64,000 nucleotides of DNA from Plasmodium malariae (taxonomy: Eukaryota > Apicomplexa > Aconoidasida > Haemosporida > Plasmodiidae): the NCBI RefSeq assembly GCF_900090045.1, contig NC_041788.1, positions 2,475,501 through 2,539,500 on the forward strand, in the 5' to 3' direction. The notes under the pieces are model-generated. The model was not told the DNA's origin. It did no database searches and was given only the letters and a program-made list of their open reading frames with translations. The first letter of the stretch is position 1; every line of letters starts with the position of its first letter. This document shows, in pieces, positions 25,493 to 36,900 of this stretch. The position numbers were made by a program, and so were the translations under genes.

Positions 25493-28400
25493 CTACGTGT
25501 CCTTCCTAAGCTGTTCGTACTTATTTAGATAACAAGTAAGCAAATTGAAGCAGTTTTTATTTAAGTGTGTATCTCCACCGTATGGTAGTTTAATGTTCAA
25601 CTTAGTACAAGCATCGATAACTTTATCAATGGTAATGTTATACTCTTCACTAAGCATAAACAACGTTTCAGGTGAGTAATAATGGATTATATCAACCGGG
25701 TCAGCAATATTTGAGTATTCAATAAGTGTAACAATATTTTTAGTAGTGAGATAATTTTTTATTAAATCATTTGTATCAACAAATTTATAAACAATAAAAT
25801 TATTATTTATAGAACTTTCTGAAATGAGAAATTCAAATTGGTTCATCTCTAACCTTTTTATTTCTTCTTTTGTTTTATGTCTATATTTATTAACATCCTG
25901 TATATGTGAATTTGAAAATTTACATATATAATCACCCAAGAAATCTAATGATAAATTATGTTTGATGTGAAACTCTTCAATGGTTTCTTGCATCCCTCCA
26001 TATTTTAGAACTTCTCTTCTGCATTGCTCTTCCTTTTCCTCTTCTTCATCGTTCGTATCGACTGTATCGTTTTTTCCGCTATGTCCATTTTCATCATCAC
26101 CACACTGTTTAATCTGGTCAGGTAACCTCTGATCATTTTCAAAATTAAACGTCTTCTTCAACTTTTCAGCCATAGATATTTCCTTATCAAAATTGTAATC
26201 ATTGACTATTGGTAATTTAGCAATATCTGCATTGTCTTTTATATTATTTTCCATTTCTTTCTGTTTAATAAATTTATTAGTTGTATCTATCCGTAAATAA
26301 TCAACTGGATCATATAAAAATTTATTTATTTCTATTGCTGAATCTACTTGTTTGATCTTTGATTCAGTATCACCATATTTCTCTTGTTCTTTATATTGTT
26401 TTATATTTTCTTTTAATTTGTCTAATTTGATATGGGATAATACATGCTCTTCTGGATTCTTTATTATTTCTCTCACATCGAAATAATTGTTTTCTTTTAT
26501 TTTCATTATATCTAATAATCTCATTTTTATTTCTTCGAACGTTCCGAATGTTGGATAACCCCTTTTTCTTAACTCGTCCCTTATCTGCATCTCGCTCATT
26601 TCTTTAATTTCTTCTTCTTTGATTTCAACAAATTTGTTTGACACTCGGTTGAAGAAGATGCTCTTGTTAATCAGCTCGTCGGTGGAGCCCCCTCTCCAAC
26701 TGTTAGAATCAGTAGAGGGGTTGGAAGAGTTAAGCACATTAGATGAGTTAGACACACTTAAACCATTTCTATCACTTGCACCGACTTCATCGACTTCCCC
26801 GCTTACTCCCCCCGGATGCCTACTCTCCCTCGCTACCTTTGCATTGTAGTACTTCAAATTTTCCAGATTCTCGTCCCTCGCTATTTTATTTTCCTTCCTG
26901 TATTGTTCATATAATTGCAAGAGTTTCGTCTCCTTCTCCCTCAGTTCATCAATGTACGATGCCTGTTTACAAATTTTGGTAAAAATTCCATCGATCAATT
27001 TCTTTTCTTCTTCATTTACATCCTTCTCCTTATCATCAATATTTTTCATCATGTCAAAATCCTTTCTTGAAAACTTAAAATTAAATTTATCTATATTACT
27101 ATAATCTCCTCTGTATATTTTTCGTAGTATTTCTCTGTTTTCTTCTTCTTCTTTCTCTTTTATAAATTCTGTGTCTGTTCCTGCATACTCACCTAGACTC
27201 TTTTCCTCTCCTTCGCTCAGTGGCGAATTCCTGGAAACTCCACTGCTCGAGCAATCATCACTACTGGGGTTTACGGTGGTTGTGGGGTTGAGGGGGGTAT
27301 GCTTGACACTTCCTACTCCTCCAACATCTGCATCAGTTCCAACACTTCTAGCATCTCCATTCCCCCCAACATCCGAAGGACCCCCCTCCTGAGTGAATAA
27401 CCGTATATACTCTTGAATATTCCTTTCCATTGTATCATTCGTGGTAAAAGACTTCTCAATATCCTTCTTCAATTTGTCAAGATTCAATTTACGAGAACTG
27501 TTAATAACCCTTTCATTTAATTCATATATGTCTTTTTTTTCATTTTCTTTATATTCTCTCATCTTTCTGTCGGTACTCTCCTTCATCAGTTGTACTAATC
27601 TATTATACTCTTCTAACATTTTGTCTTTATCTAATCCCTTCAATTTTTCATTATCATTTAGCAATTTATCGTTTTTTAAATACTTCTTCATTAGCTTTGT
27701 CATATCCTCCTCTGATCCATTTATCATGTCATTCTTTCCATCTATGTTGTTACTTTCGTCAAACTTATGTTCTAAACTATTTTGATTTTTCTCTTCTGGT
27801 GTACTGTGAATCCATTCCGAATCTTCTTCCCCCCTGTTACTGGGTCCTAATCCATTTTTTCCCTTACTCTTGCTTATCACTTTGCTGATTTGTTTTTTTC
27901 CTTTTCCTCCTTCGTTTCCTTTGCTTCCTTCGTTTCCTTCGTTTCCTTCGTTTCCTTCGTTTCCTTCGCTTCCTTCATTTCCTTCGCTTCCTTCATTTCC
28001 TTCGCTTCCTTCATTTCCTTCGCTTCTTTCATTTTCTACTTTTCTTGCTATTCTTTCTTCGTTTCTTTTTTCCTTTTTCCTTTTCTTTTCTTTATCTTCC
28101 TCCTCTCCTTCAATATCATCTCCATCATCATGCCCCGAGGAGCTAGCCGAGTCTAACTGATTTTTTAGCTCAACGTCTTTACTATTTTGGCATGTAACAT
28201 GACTACTACAGTTGTTCTTATAATGTGGTTCGCCCCTACTGTTAAGTATGTCTTCACTGTTTGCTTGACCCTCACCATTAGCTTCACTCACATCACTCGC
28301 TTCACTCACATCACTAGCTTCACTCACATCACTAGCTTCACTCACATCACTAGCTTCACTCACATCACTAGCTTCCCTCTCATTATATGTGCCATTAAAC

Positions 28401-28693
28401 ATGCACAAACGCTGCTCCCCCTTTCTTCCCTTCCTTTTTTTGTGTAACGTACATACGTTTATTGAAAAATTATTTTCATTTTTCTTTTTCAACAAAATAA
28501 ATTGTTTTCTTCTCTTTTTAATTATTGTCACGTTCATAATATTATTATTATTCCTTGTATTTTGTTTTTCAATTGACGAGATGTAAAAAGCTCTTTTAAA
28601 ATAATTTTTCATTTTTCCGTAGTTATATGTAAGCATCAGTGTGAGCTTTGCCAGTGTAAAGAATGCAATGGCTACTAGCACATGCCTTTTCAT
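25493..28693 (-). CDS. SAP-domain protein with apicoplast-type leader, 1066 aa
   Basis: Single exon, ATG at 28693. Residues 1-24 are a hydrophobic signal sequence (MKRHVLVAIAFFTLAKLTLM), followed by about 60 basic, Asn/Lys-rich residues poor in acids. This bipartite pattern is typical of apicoplast import (inference). Two low-complexity repeats follow: EASDVS (DNA 28268-28375) and NEGSEG (DNA 27905-28030). A SAP-like motif lies at about residues 690-725 (MSEMQIRDELRKRGYPTFGT). SAP motifs bind nucleic acids. The best-conserved looking part is the C-terminus (about 890-1066), with FHIKHNLSLDFLGDYICKF and later EEYNITIDKVIDACTKLNIK. I recall similar ends in plastid SAP proteins but cannot verify it. 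A nucleoid or plastid RNA role is speculation. Confidence 0.8.
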   Translation of the reverse strand: MKRHVLVAIAFFTLAKLTLMLTYNYGKMKNYFKRAFYISSIEKQNTRNNNNIMNVTIIKKRRKQFILLKKKNENNFSINVCTLHKKRKGRKGEQRLCMFNGTYNEREASDVSEASDVSEASDVSEASDVSEASDVSEANGEGQANSEDILNSRGEPHYKNNCSSHVTCQNSKDVELKNQLDSASSSGHDDGDDIEGEEEDKEKKRKKEKRNEERIARKVENERSEGNEGSEGNEGSEGNEGSEGNEGNEGNEGNEGSKGNEGGKGKKQISKVISKSKGKNGLGPSNRGEEDSEWIHSTPEEKNQNSLEHKFDESNNIDGKNDMINGSEEDMTKLMKKYLKNDKLLNDNEKLKGLDKDKMLEEYNRLVQLMKESTDRKMREYKENEKKDIYELNERVINSSRKLNLDKLKKDIEKSFTTNDTMERNIQEYIRLFTQEGGPSDVGGNGDARSVGTDADVGGVGSVKHTPLNPTTTVNPSSDDCSSSGVSRNSPLSEGEEKSLGEYAGTDTEFIKEKEEEENREILRKIYRGDYSNIDKFNFKFSRKDFDMMKNIDDKEKDVNEEEKKLIDGIFTKICKQASYIDELREKETKLLQLYEQYRKENKIARDENLENLKYYNAKVARESRHPGGVSGEVDEVGASDRNGLSVSNSSNVLNSSNPSTDSNSWRGGSTDELINKSIFFNRVSNKFVEIKEEEIKEMSEMQIRDELRKRGYPTFGTFEEIKMRLLDIMKIKENNYFDVREIIKNPEEHVLSHIKLDKLKENIKQYKEQEKYGDTESKIKQVDSAIEINKFLYDPVDYLRIDTTNKFIKQKEMENNIKDNADIAKLPIVNDYNFDKEISMAEKLKKTFNFENDQRLPDQIKQCGDDENGHSGKNDTVDTNDEEEEKEEQCRREVLKYGGMQETIEEFHIKHNLSLDFLGDYICKFSNSHIQDVNKYRHKTKEEIKRLEMNQFEFLISESSINNNFIVYKFVDTNDLIKNYLTTKNIVTLIEYSNIADPVDIIHYYSPETLFMLSEEYNITIDKVIDACTKLNIKLPYGGDTHLNKNCFNLLTCYLNKYEQLRKDT

Positions 28694-29292
28694 TTTCTGT
28701 TAAGCAGTTCGAATGAAGCTACTCATGTTTGGGCTCACATTCCATACAAGCGGATGTACATTTGTAAGAAGATTTCCGTGCAAATGAATGAAAATACACA
28801 TATATAAACATATACGTATATATGTATATATATTTACGTATATATATTTATGTATATATAAATGTATATATATATGTATATATAAATGTATATATATATG
28901 TATATATAAATGTATATATATATGTATATATAAATGTATATATATATGTATATATAAATGTATATATATATGTATATATATATGTACATATATTTATGTA
29001 TATATATTTATGTATATATAAATGTATATATAAATGTATATGTATGATTGTACACGCATGTATGCGTATCGTACAATCCTGTCATTTATTTTTATTTTGT
29101 TCTATTTTTTTTTCGAGTTTCCTAGTTCTTTTTTGAACAAAAAAAAATTTACATAGTTCAGTATTGCAAGTTTGTTTTCCACTTCCGACTTGATAATCAT
29201 CAAAAAAGTAGAAGAATATAATTTAATGATTTTTTTTTTTTTTTTCGCGCCCTCTACATGTAAACATTGGCACATACAAATATACATACATG

Positions 29293-29337
<45 letters not shown>

Positions 29338-29489
29338 GCGATTGTACGTTTGTAATGTTTGCAAATGTACATACATAAGTAAATGTATGCGAGATCGACT
29401 CCTCCACAATTTACTTAGTCAAACGAAACGTTCTCATAAAAAACCCTAAAGAAGCTTCAATCTTTTTAGAGTTCCTTATTTTTTCAATA
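28694..29489. promoter_or_regulatory. Divergent intergenic region
   Basis: 796 bases between the start of the leftward SAP gene (28693) and the start of the rightward 87-aa gene (29490), so it should hold both promoters. It is mostly the TATATATGTATATATAAATG array (about 28800-29045), a poly-T tract (29230-29245) and (TA)n at 29296-29332. No single site can be assigned. Confidence 0.4.
28800..29045. repeat. TA-rich minisatellite
   Basis: About ten copies of a roughly 22-24-bp unit of the form tatatatgtatatataaatg, within the divergent promoter region. Confidence 0.88.
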
Positions 29490-30182
29490 ATGAGTAAAGC
29501 CTCTGTGTCAATGATGAAGTACGTTCCCCTTCCCTCTTCTTTTACAGTGAACAGAAATATAAGAAGGGTGAGCCAAAAAAAAAAAAAAAAAAAAAAAAGG
29601 AACAAGTGTAAAGAACTCAAAAGTAGTGAAATGAAGTATAAAGAATTGAAAAGAACTTCTTATGTGTGAAATTTGCATTTTTGCATTTTTAAGATTAGAT
29701 CCATTTCCTTGTTCTTTCACTTTACTCGTGTACATTTTACGCGTTAGCAAATTCTCTTTATGTGCGGATGATCATGTATAACTCATGTGTTATGCCCCCT
29801 TTTTTTTCACCAGTTTAACATGGCTGAATACGACCGGAAAACTTTCTTCTCTTTCAACATATTCTCTTTATTCTTATTCGCCCTTCCAATTGTTTACATG
29901 TCTAAAGTAAATAACTAAAAAGAACATAAAGGGGAATGAACCCAATATGCATTTTTCGTTCGCCATAAATATGTATATATATATATATATGTACAAATGC
30001 ATGCATGTATATGTATGTAAATGTGTATATTTGGCAGGAGTGCGTGCAGTCCTGTTTCATTGCAAACTATTTTTTTTTTTTTTTTTTAGGTCAACTACAG
30101 AATGTGTGAAGAGAACGAGGTCATATACATTAAGTTAGAGAATGCTCGTTTGAGTGTAACGAAAAGCATTTTTTCAAATTAG
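29490..30182 (+). CDS. Small three-exon single-span membrane protein, 87 aa
   Basis: Exons 29490-29567 (26 codons), 29814-29906 (31 codons) and 30090-30182 (30 codons plus TAG). All junctions are phase 0 with good borders: GTGAGC..CACCAG, then GTAAAT..TTTTTAG. The protein starts MSKASVSMMKYVPLPSS, has one hydrophobic helix in exon 2 (FFSFNIFSLFLFALPIVYM) and ends in a polar exon (contains NEVIYIKLENARLSV). Coding support comes from three open exons in one phase, poly-T at both introns and higher exon GC. I do not recognise the family. The size and topology would suit a small organelle or ER membrane subunit, but that is a guess. Confidence 0.66.
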
Positions 30183-30240
30183 AAATACCTAAAGTTGATA
30201 AACACTTCTTTGGTAGAAGTCTTTTTTTTTTTTTTTTTTT

Positions 30241-30316
30241 GGAATACATATGCTATTAAGGAATACATATGCTATTAAGGAATACATATGCTATTAAGGA
30301 ATACATATGCTATTAA
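30241..30316. repeat. 19-bp tandem repeat, four copies
   Basis: Four exact copies of ggaatacatatgctattaa directly after the 87-aa gene, with a poly-T tract just before. Confidence 0.95.
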
Positions 30317-30597
30317 TTGTAATATATGCGTCTTTTCTGCTTTGCTTTTTTTCGGGAAAAAATATATAGAAGCGCTCATTAATTTTCATTTGTGCATTTG
30401 TGAACTTAGGTGTGCAGGTTGACATACGTAAAGGGGTATACATAGGTGAAGAGGTGTACATACCCTAACACACTTACGCACGCATACTTGTGTTCACTTG
30501 AATTCCCCTAATAATAAAATATCAACCAAGTGGTAAAATACATATATCCCACGCCCATTGTTCATCTCGCATTGCACCTGTTCAGTTGTCCACCGTA

Positions 30598-32769
30598 ATG
30601 AACGTCCTGTATAATAGTTACGTGCAGAGTGCGTATTTAATAGCCGAGATGAATATTCTAAATAGCAGTTGCAAGGAGAAATGGAATATGATGGATCTCA
30701 TAAAAAGTGTTAAGAATGAACAAACATATGGCATATCAAGACTACACAAATTTTCATGGCTTAACTTATTTTTTCTTTTTATTCCATTTACATTAGTGTA
30801 CAATCATGTGATAAAACTAGTCCTTTGTGTTGTTATTTTGTTATACATTAAGTATATACTTAATAATTTTTTTCTTTTTCTGTACAAAAATAATATACAA
30901 CGATTTAATGAATTAATAAAGCTCTTGTACATACAAGCATATACAGAGAATAATCAACAGGATAAAGAAAAATTAGAATTCCTTATAGATGATTTATATT
31001 GTAGAATACATAAAATGGCAGAATCCATATTGAAGTTTTACTTTTTTTTTATGCAAAATTTATTTTTTTATTTTATGGTGTCAAATGATATCATCATTAG
31101 TACGAATCAATACAGTACTACTTACAAGAGCATTAAAAAATTATTTCATTTGAAAAAATTTTACTTTCATTTGTTTGTTGTATTGATGGAGATTGAATTA
31201 AAAAGAGATGTTTCGGAAGAAGATGAAGAAGAAGAAGAAAAAAAAAAAAAAAAAAAAAAAAGTCTTTATAAAAACATAAGGAATGTATTCAAATCAAAAT
31301 ACCTAAAAGAGTATGAACTGATGAGAGAAAATGAAACTAATTTTTGTCTTTTTTCTCTGCATCAATGTTTTAAATCATATGGCATCATAACAATATTAAT
31401 GATGATAAGACGTTTATTTTGCTTTCTACACTTATTCCTTTTTACCATAATATCAGTATATTATTTAATAAAGACCTACTTAGTCTTATCTTCATATATA
31501 AATGTAATAAAAAAAAAAAAAAAAAAATTATTACCCTTAAGGGGGGTCAGTCAAAAGGACTACTCGAAGTATTCATCCAGGGATGAAGAAACAATAATTT
31601 CTTTTGTGATAGACTCTTTAATATTGTTACATGACTGTGTCCACGATGGTATGGATTGTCAATATGTTTATGAAACAGTAGAGCATAAATTGCGCAGCTC
31701 GTTAAGCATCTTAAAATCATTAAGAAGGGAAATAGCTGAAAGGGGGGTAGCCAAAGGGATGCAGGCAAAAGGAGTAGATGCAAAAGGAGTGGATGCAAAT
31801 GGGGTGGATGCAAAAGGAGTGGATGCAAATAGGGTGGATGAAAAAGGAGTGGATGCAAAAGGAGTAGATGCAAATGGGGGGGATGCAAATGGGGTGGATG
31901 CAAACAGAGTAGCCGAAAAAACCTTTAATGTAAGCACCTCAGGTGGGGGAAAAAAAAATGATGCCAACGAACAGAGCAATGAAAATATTATATCCACTCC
32001 CATAACTTGTGGTAAAGATGTGCACATAATGGGAGACCAGTTAATCGAAACTGCTTCTTCCATACGAAATAATGAAAAAAGGAAAATTTCAACATATGAA
32101 GTGTACTATTATTCACATAAGGAAGTCCAAAGTAATATACAAGATGATAACTATGAAGAACTTCACAATGCTAAAAGAAACAAGTATGCATCTGGTAAAT
32201 ACTCTAATAGAATTGCAGCTGCAAACAACCCATTATTCTTTCAGGATAAAGGAAACAATGAAAAGAAACTCATGTATAAAGATGAAAAGTATGTTTCTTT
32301 GCACAACAACGAAAAGGATAGTGATTTATGTATTTACAATTTGCTAAGCGAGTTAAAAGACACATTCAAAAATGATAAAAAGTATATTTATGTTAACAGA
32401 GAGTTATGTTATGATAATAAAAAAAAGGACTTCACTATAAAAAGCGTTTTATATAACCAAACTAACACGTTGACATGTAGCCAAACTCTCACATCAGGGG
32501 GATATGCTGGATGTACAAAATGGGCTAGTAGTTGTCAGCAAAAGGATATTGTTAAATATGATAATGTAAATACACAAATCCAACAGGGAATAAAAAATAT
32601 AGGTACATTACATAACAGAATTATATCAAATAATATTAATCAAGATAAAGATAAAAATAAAAATGAGGAAACTTCTAACTGGGACTGTTTAAAACCAATG
32701 GATGATATTTCCTCCTTCAGACAAAGAATTGCTGCATCCTTGTTTCGATCGAAGGCCCCTCCGGCGTGA
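30598..32769 (+). CDS. Conserved Plasmodium membrane protein, about 723 aa
   Basis: Open frame with first ATG at 30598 (MNVLYNSYVQSAYLIAEMNI). A TTG 12 bases earlier follows CCTGTTCAG, which could be a splice acceptor, so an unseen upstream coding exon is possible. Hydrophobic stretches lie at about residues 53-98 (a pair), 148-163 and 263-298, pointing to a multi-span membrane protein. An acidic-then-Lys run interrupts it (DNA about 31215-31262). A second Lys run follows the last helix. After a helical segment (SFVIDSLILLHDCVHDGMDC) comes a 5-residue repeat GVDAK/GVDAN (DNA about 31770-31905), then a low-complexity Asn/Lys-rich C-terminal half with no recognised domain. It and the smaller gene before it are on the same strand. 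Confidence 0.8.
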   Translation: MNVLYNSYVQSAYLIAEMNILNSSCKEKWNMMDLIKSVKNEQTYGISRLHKFSWLNLFFLFIPFTLVYNHVIKLVLCVVILLYIKYILNNFFLFLYKNNIQRFNELIKLLYIQAYTENNQQDKEKLEFLIDDLYCRIHKMAESILKFYFFFMQNLFFYFMVSNDIIISTNQYSTTYKSIKKLFHLKKFYFHLFVVLMEIELKRDVSEEDEEEEEKKKKKKKSLYKNIRNVFKSKYLKEYELMRENETNFCLFSLHQCFKSYGIITILMMIRRLFCFLHLFLFTIISVYYLIKTYLVLSSYINVIKKKKKKLLPLRGVSQKDYSKYSSRDEETIISFVIDSLILLHDCVHDGMDCQYVYETVEHKLRSSLSILKSLRREIAERGVAKGMQAKGVDAKGVDANGVDAKGVDANRVDEKGVDAKGVDANGGDANGVDANRVAEKTFNVSTSGGGKKNDANEQSNENIISTPITCGKDVHIMGDQLIETASSIRNNEKRKISTYEVYYYSHKEVQSNIQDDNYEELHNAKRNKYASGKYSNRIAAANNPLFFQDKGNNEKKLMYKDEKYVSLHNNEKDSDLCIYNLLSELKDTFKNDKKYIYVNRELCYDNKKKDFTIKSVLYNQTNTLTCSQTLTSGGYAGCTKWASSCQQKDIVKYDNVNTQIQQGIKNIGTLHNRIISNNINQDKDKNKNEETSNWDCLKPMDDISSFRQRIAASLFRSKAPPA

Positions 32770-32946
32770 TTTCCCCCCCGTGTGAGGAAGCGGACACTTA
32801 TGCGCGCATATGCATATGCGTGTACATACATAAACAATATACCAGAACATACACATACCCCTAGATATGTATACCCTTACTTAATCGTTCATGTTAAAGT
32901 CTTTCATGAAACAACCAGCTTAACAAACTCCTTTAAAAGAAAACTA

Positions 32947-32983
<37 letters not shown>

Positions 32984-33253
32984 ACCAATATAGGGACTTA
33001 AATATGACCTGTTCAGATAAATATTTATATATTACATATCCACACTGTTAATCTTTTTTGTTCGTTTAAAGTTAACAAAGAAAAAAAAAATAATAAAATA
33101 AAGCGCGCTATACAACACATTAAAGCTGTTATACACATAAGACTTTGTGAAAACAAAGAATTATACTAATACCAAAGTTGACATTTGTTTCATTTTTCTA
33201 TGGGAATTATTTTCCCCTTCTTGTTTACAATGTTCATAAATTCGAGGGCATAG

Positions 33254-33805
33254 ACATTTCGTTCATTGGAAAAGTTCTACGAAGAAAAGGAGTGGGGAAA
33301 ATTACAAAATAAAGTACACATAAGTAGGTATACACTTGTGTATGCACAATATACTTGTAGCTGCTCCACGCAAAGCTTAGTGCTTCGAAGCTACTACTAC
33401 ATTTTGTCTTTTTCATCTACCAACAAAAGGATCGTGTCCAAGTGGTTCAAAGGCGTACATGCCAAAATGCTATAAGGTTTGTTTACCCTAAAAAAAGAGA
33501 AATGAAAAAAAAAAGAAATGAAAAAAAAAAGAAATGAAAAAAAAAAGAAAAAAAAATTCATATTTTTCCGTATGAAAGGGATATTACATATGTACTATTT
33601 CGTTATATGCTCCCTTTTATTTAGAAGTAAATTTTTTTTTTTTTTTTTTTTTTTTTTTGTCATCTCAAGTAAATATTTCACTTTCATCGTTCGTAATAGT
33701 ACTGCCCATTTGTATCATTTTGACTTTGATAAGAACGAAAATAATTATATACATAAGTCTATGCATAAATATAATTTTATATATATGTATGTATTAAATA
33801 CATAG
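33254..33805 (+). CDS. Candidate small multi-exon gene, 5' end unresolved
   Basis: Three segments join in phase: 33254-33313 (acceptor gcatag, donor GTACAC; contains SLEKFYEEKEWGKLQNK), 33361-33476 (acceptor CTTGTAG, donor GTTTGT; contains LLHAKLSASKLLLHFVFFI) and 33670-33805 (acceptor TCTCAAG after a long T run; contains KYFTFIVRNSTAHLYHFDFD; ends TAG). They give about 103 residues. No start exon could be chosen; the 480 bases upstream hold a 34-T tract and no clear ATG exon in phase. I do not recognise the product. The gene would be convergent with myosin J, whose stop lies at 33935. Confidence 0.36.
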
Positions 33806-33934
33806 GTATAGGCACCCATATATATATTTAAACAGCCCATTTATTCGCACAGTGCATAATCATACTCCTTATATGCCTTATTATATTTTCATCCTCCAGT
33901 GAGCGTGCACATGTATATGGCACATGGTGAAGCA

Positions 33935-36900
33935 TTACCGATCCTCGAAAACGGCAAATTCTTTATCCTTCTGATTGCACAGGGTTAGGTACTGGAGAGT
34001 TTTAAAATTGTAATAAAAAAGCCCGTCTTGTCTACTACTTCCTTTGGTGCTGCATTTAATTTCCTTCAATATGCATATATCTGGGAATGTCCACTTATAG
34101 TCATGTGCTCGTGTGCGCATGTTGTTGTTGTGTTTGTCGCATTCGTTGAAATTGTATATGATGATGCGCCTGTATTTGTCATAATCTCTACGATCATTGC
34201 GATTGATACACTTTCTTGGTTCACTTTCTTCTCTTGGTTCACTTTCTTCTCTTGGTTCACTTTCTTCTCTTGGTTCACTTTCTTCTCTTGGTTCACTGTC
34301 TTCTCTTGGTTCACGGTCTTCTCTTGGTTCACGGTCTTCTCTTGGTTCACTTTCTTCTCTTGGTTCACTTTCCTCTCTTGGTTCACTTTCTTCTCTTGGT
34401 TCACTGTCCTCCCTTAATACATTGCCCTCTCTTAGTTCATTATCTTCACTGCTTTCGTTGAACAGCGGATATCTCTGAATTGTTCCTTGAATGGATGGAC
34501 CCAAGGCTACAGCACTTTTATAGTAATCCTTATTATAATAATAATTAATATTCATATTCATTACTGCTTGAAAAGTACAATGCCTTGGGCTAGGAGTATC
34601 TATTCTCCTCTTTATCTTCTTAATAGTCCAATGATCATAATGAAATAACACGTCAGACATATTTTTCTCTCCTTTATTTGTTAATAAATAAATTTCATTG
34701 AATAAGGAAAATATATAAAAAGTGCATTCATGACTAGCTTTGCTATATGTAGCTAAATGATTTTTTTTTTTTTCTCTCAAATTTGACGTGGACGTGTCGC
34801 AATTTTTTTCTGATTTGTTCAGGAAAATTAAATTGCTCCTATCATTGCTCCTTTTCTTTCTCTGTGTGCCATTTTTAAATAGATCGTTAACAATTAAAGT
34901 ATGCTTTAACTCGTAGGATAATTTATTCATATGTGAGTCACATATATTATTAAAGTACTCGAAAGAGTACAAATTAAATAAGAGCTTTAAATATTTATAT
35001 TCATATTCCTTAACATATGGATTTGAGCTGAACAAGTCATAATTTTTTATTTCAGCCAAACTTAGTATACAACAACCATATATAAGTACATGCGAATTAT
35101 TAATTATGGAAATTTTCAAAGTACTTAAATATTTGTCCATAATTTCCTCATCATTCATTCTGTTATTACTTCTACCTTTTTCATCCATAGGAGATGATCT
35201 TCTCATTTCGTTATTATAATAATGTACGTCATTATAATTTTTGATAAAATAATTTGAAAATTTTTCATTATTAATTATGTCATTAATGCATATATGTATA
35301 CTATATTTATAAATAGGTTTCGAAAATAAATTAACTATGCTTAAGATTAAACAATGATTTTCATTTAGCATTGTATAGGCTATATACACAAAATAGCATA
35401 TACTACTTGGTAAAAAACATATCTTTAATATTTTAAAAGATTCATTGGAGTAATATTCATTCGATATGTATTCCTCTTTCTTTATTTCTTTGAGGAAGGT
35501 ACAACTCCTGGTGTTATTTCTTTCTTTTCCCCCCTCTCCTTTACTTCTCTTTGTTTGATTTTTATGTGTATACTCCTCTTTGCCTCCCCTATTACTCATT
35601 TTACGTACCCCTGTTTTCAACTTGGTTATCCCTAACTTCTCGTGCTCCACATCAAGTCCCCCGCGACTGATTTGTACTGTCGTTTCTTTTCCCGCATCTT
35701 GTCCTGCTTCTAATTCCATTTCTATCCCCACTTCTATCTCCTGCCCTTTTGTCAAAGCACTTTCGATAGTACTGAGAACGTAAATATTCTTATACATATG
35801 CATGAACATATTTAAATTTTCACTACTGAAAAGGTCAAGTGGATGCCCTTTTTCCATATCTTCTTCGCGATTCACTATCCTGCACTCCGATAACCCGCGT
35901 GATGCCTCTCTTACCATTGGGTTCTCCCTAGCACGTGTTCCATGCTTCATATTACGGCTGTACTTCCTCCTTCTGCATAACTGAGGTAAATAGGTAATAG
36001 GCAAATTATCAGAGTTTTGTTTTATGGATTTTATTTTTTTTTTCATAAAATTTTTAATAGTTTTTAAATTAGGATATGTAAACATAACTACATTTAATTT
36101 TTCGTCAATTCCAATAAAAATATTTTTGTACAAATGATGCTGACTAATGCAACAAAACCTTTTCGACAGATAACTATGAATCGTACTCATCTTATTTTGC
36201 TCTTTCAAGATGGTTTTATCACTATGTTCTTCTCTCCTTGCTACAAGTGATGCACTTTGATCTTCTCCTCGTTCTTCATTTGCTCCGAAATATTTATCTT
36301 CGCCCCCTTCCCGTTCGATATCACTACAATTCTGGTTATCACCAATTAACCATTCATTTTCTTCACAGCTCAACTTCTTTATTACAATGGAATCAAAATT
36401 TAGAATATATTTTTTATCCACTCTTTGATAACTATATAGAATATTGTAAAAATGCACCCGCTTATCAATATAGATAACCACCCAATCTAAGTTATTGTAA
36501 ACGTAATGATAATTATCAGGGGTACATACGAATATCTCTGCCCCCGCATTATTTAGTCCCATCCATTTGCAGGTTGTACAATGTGATGATGTATGTACAT
36601 CCTTTTTTTCCTTTTCACGTAAAACATGTCGTTTTTCTTCCTTTCCTCCTGTAAATTCATCTTTTTCCCCAGTTTCTAACTTCTCTCCTATATCTAACTC
36701 CTTTCCCACTTTCCCCTCATCCGCTGCAGGCAGTTCTAGTTTAAAATTTTTTTTTTTTTCCTCCTCCCCATCTTCCAGGGACTTTTCCATTCTATTCACC
36801 TTACTCAAGAGCACCATCTTTTTCCTATTTTTTGCAAATTTTATTTTTTTAAAAGCAACATGATATGCTTTAATGCATAGAATTTTATTCATCCTCTTGA

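Noticed and set aside
34028..34478. Leu/Ser/Phe-rich plus-strand ORFs of 81-129 aa
   Set aside because: Antisense shadows of the myosin J EPREES repeat.
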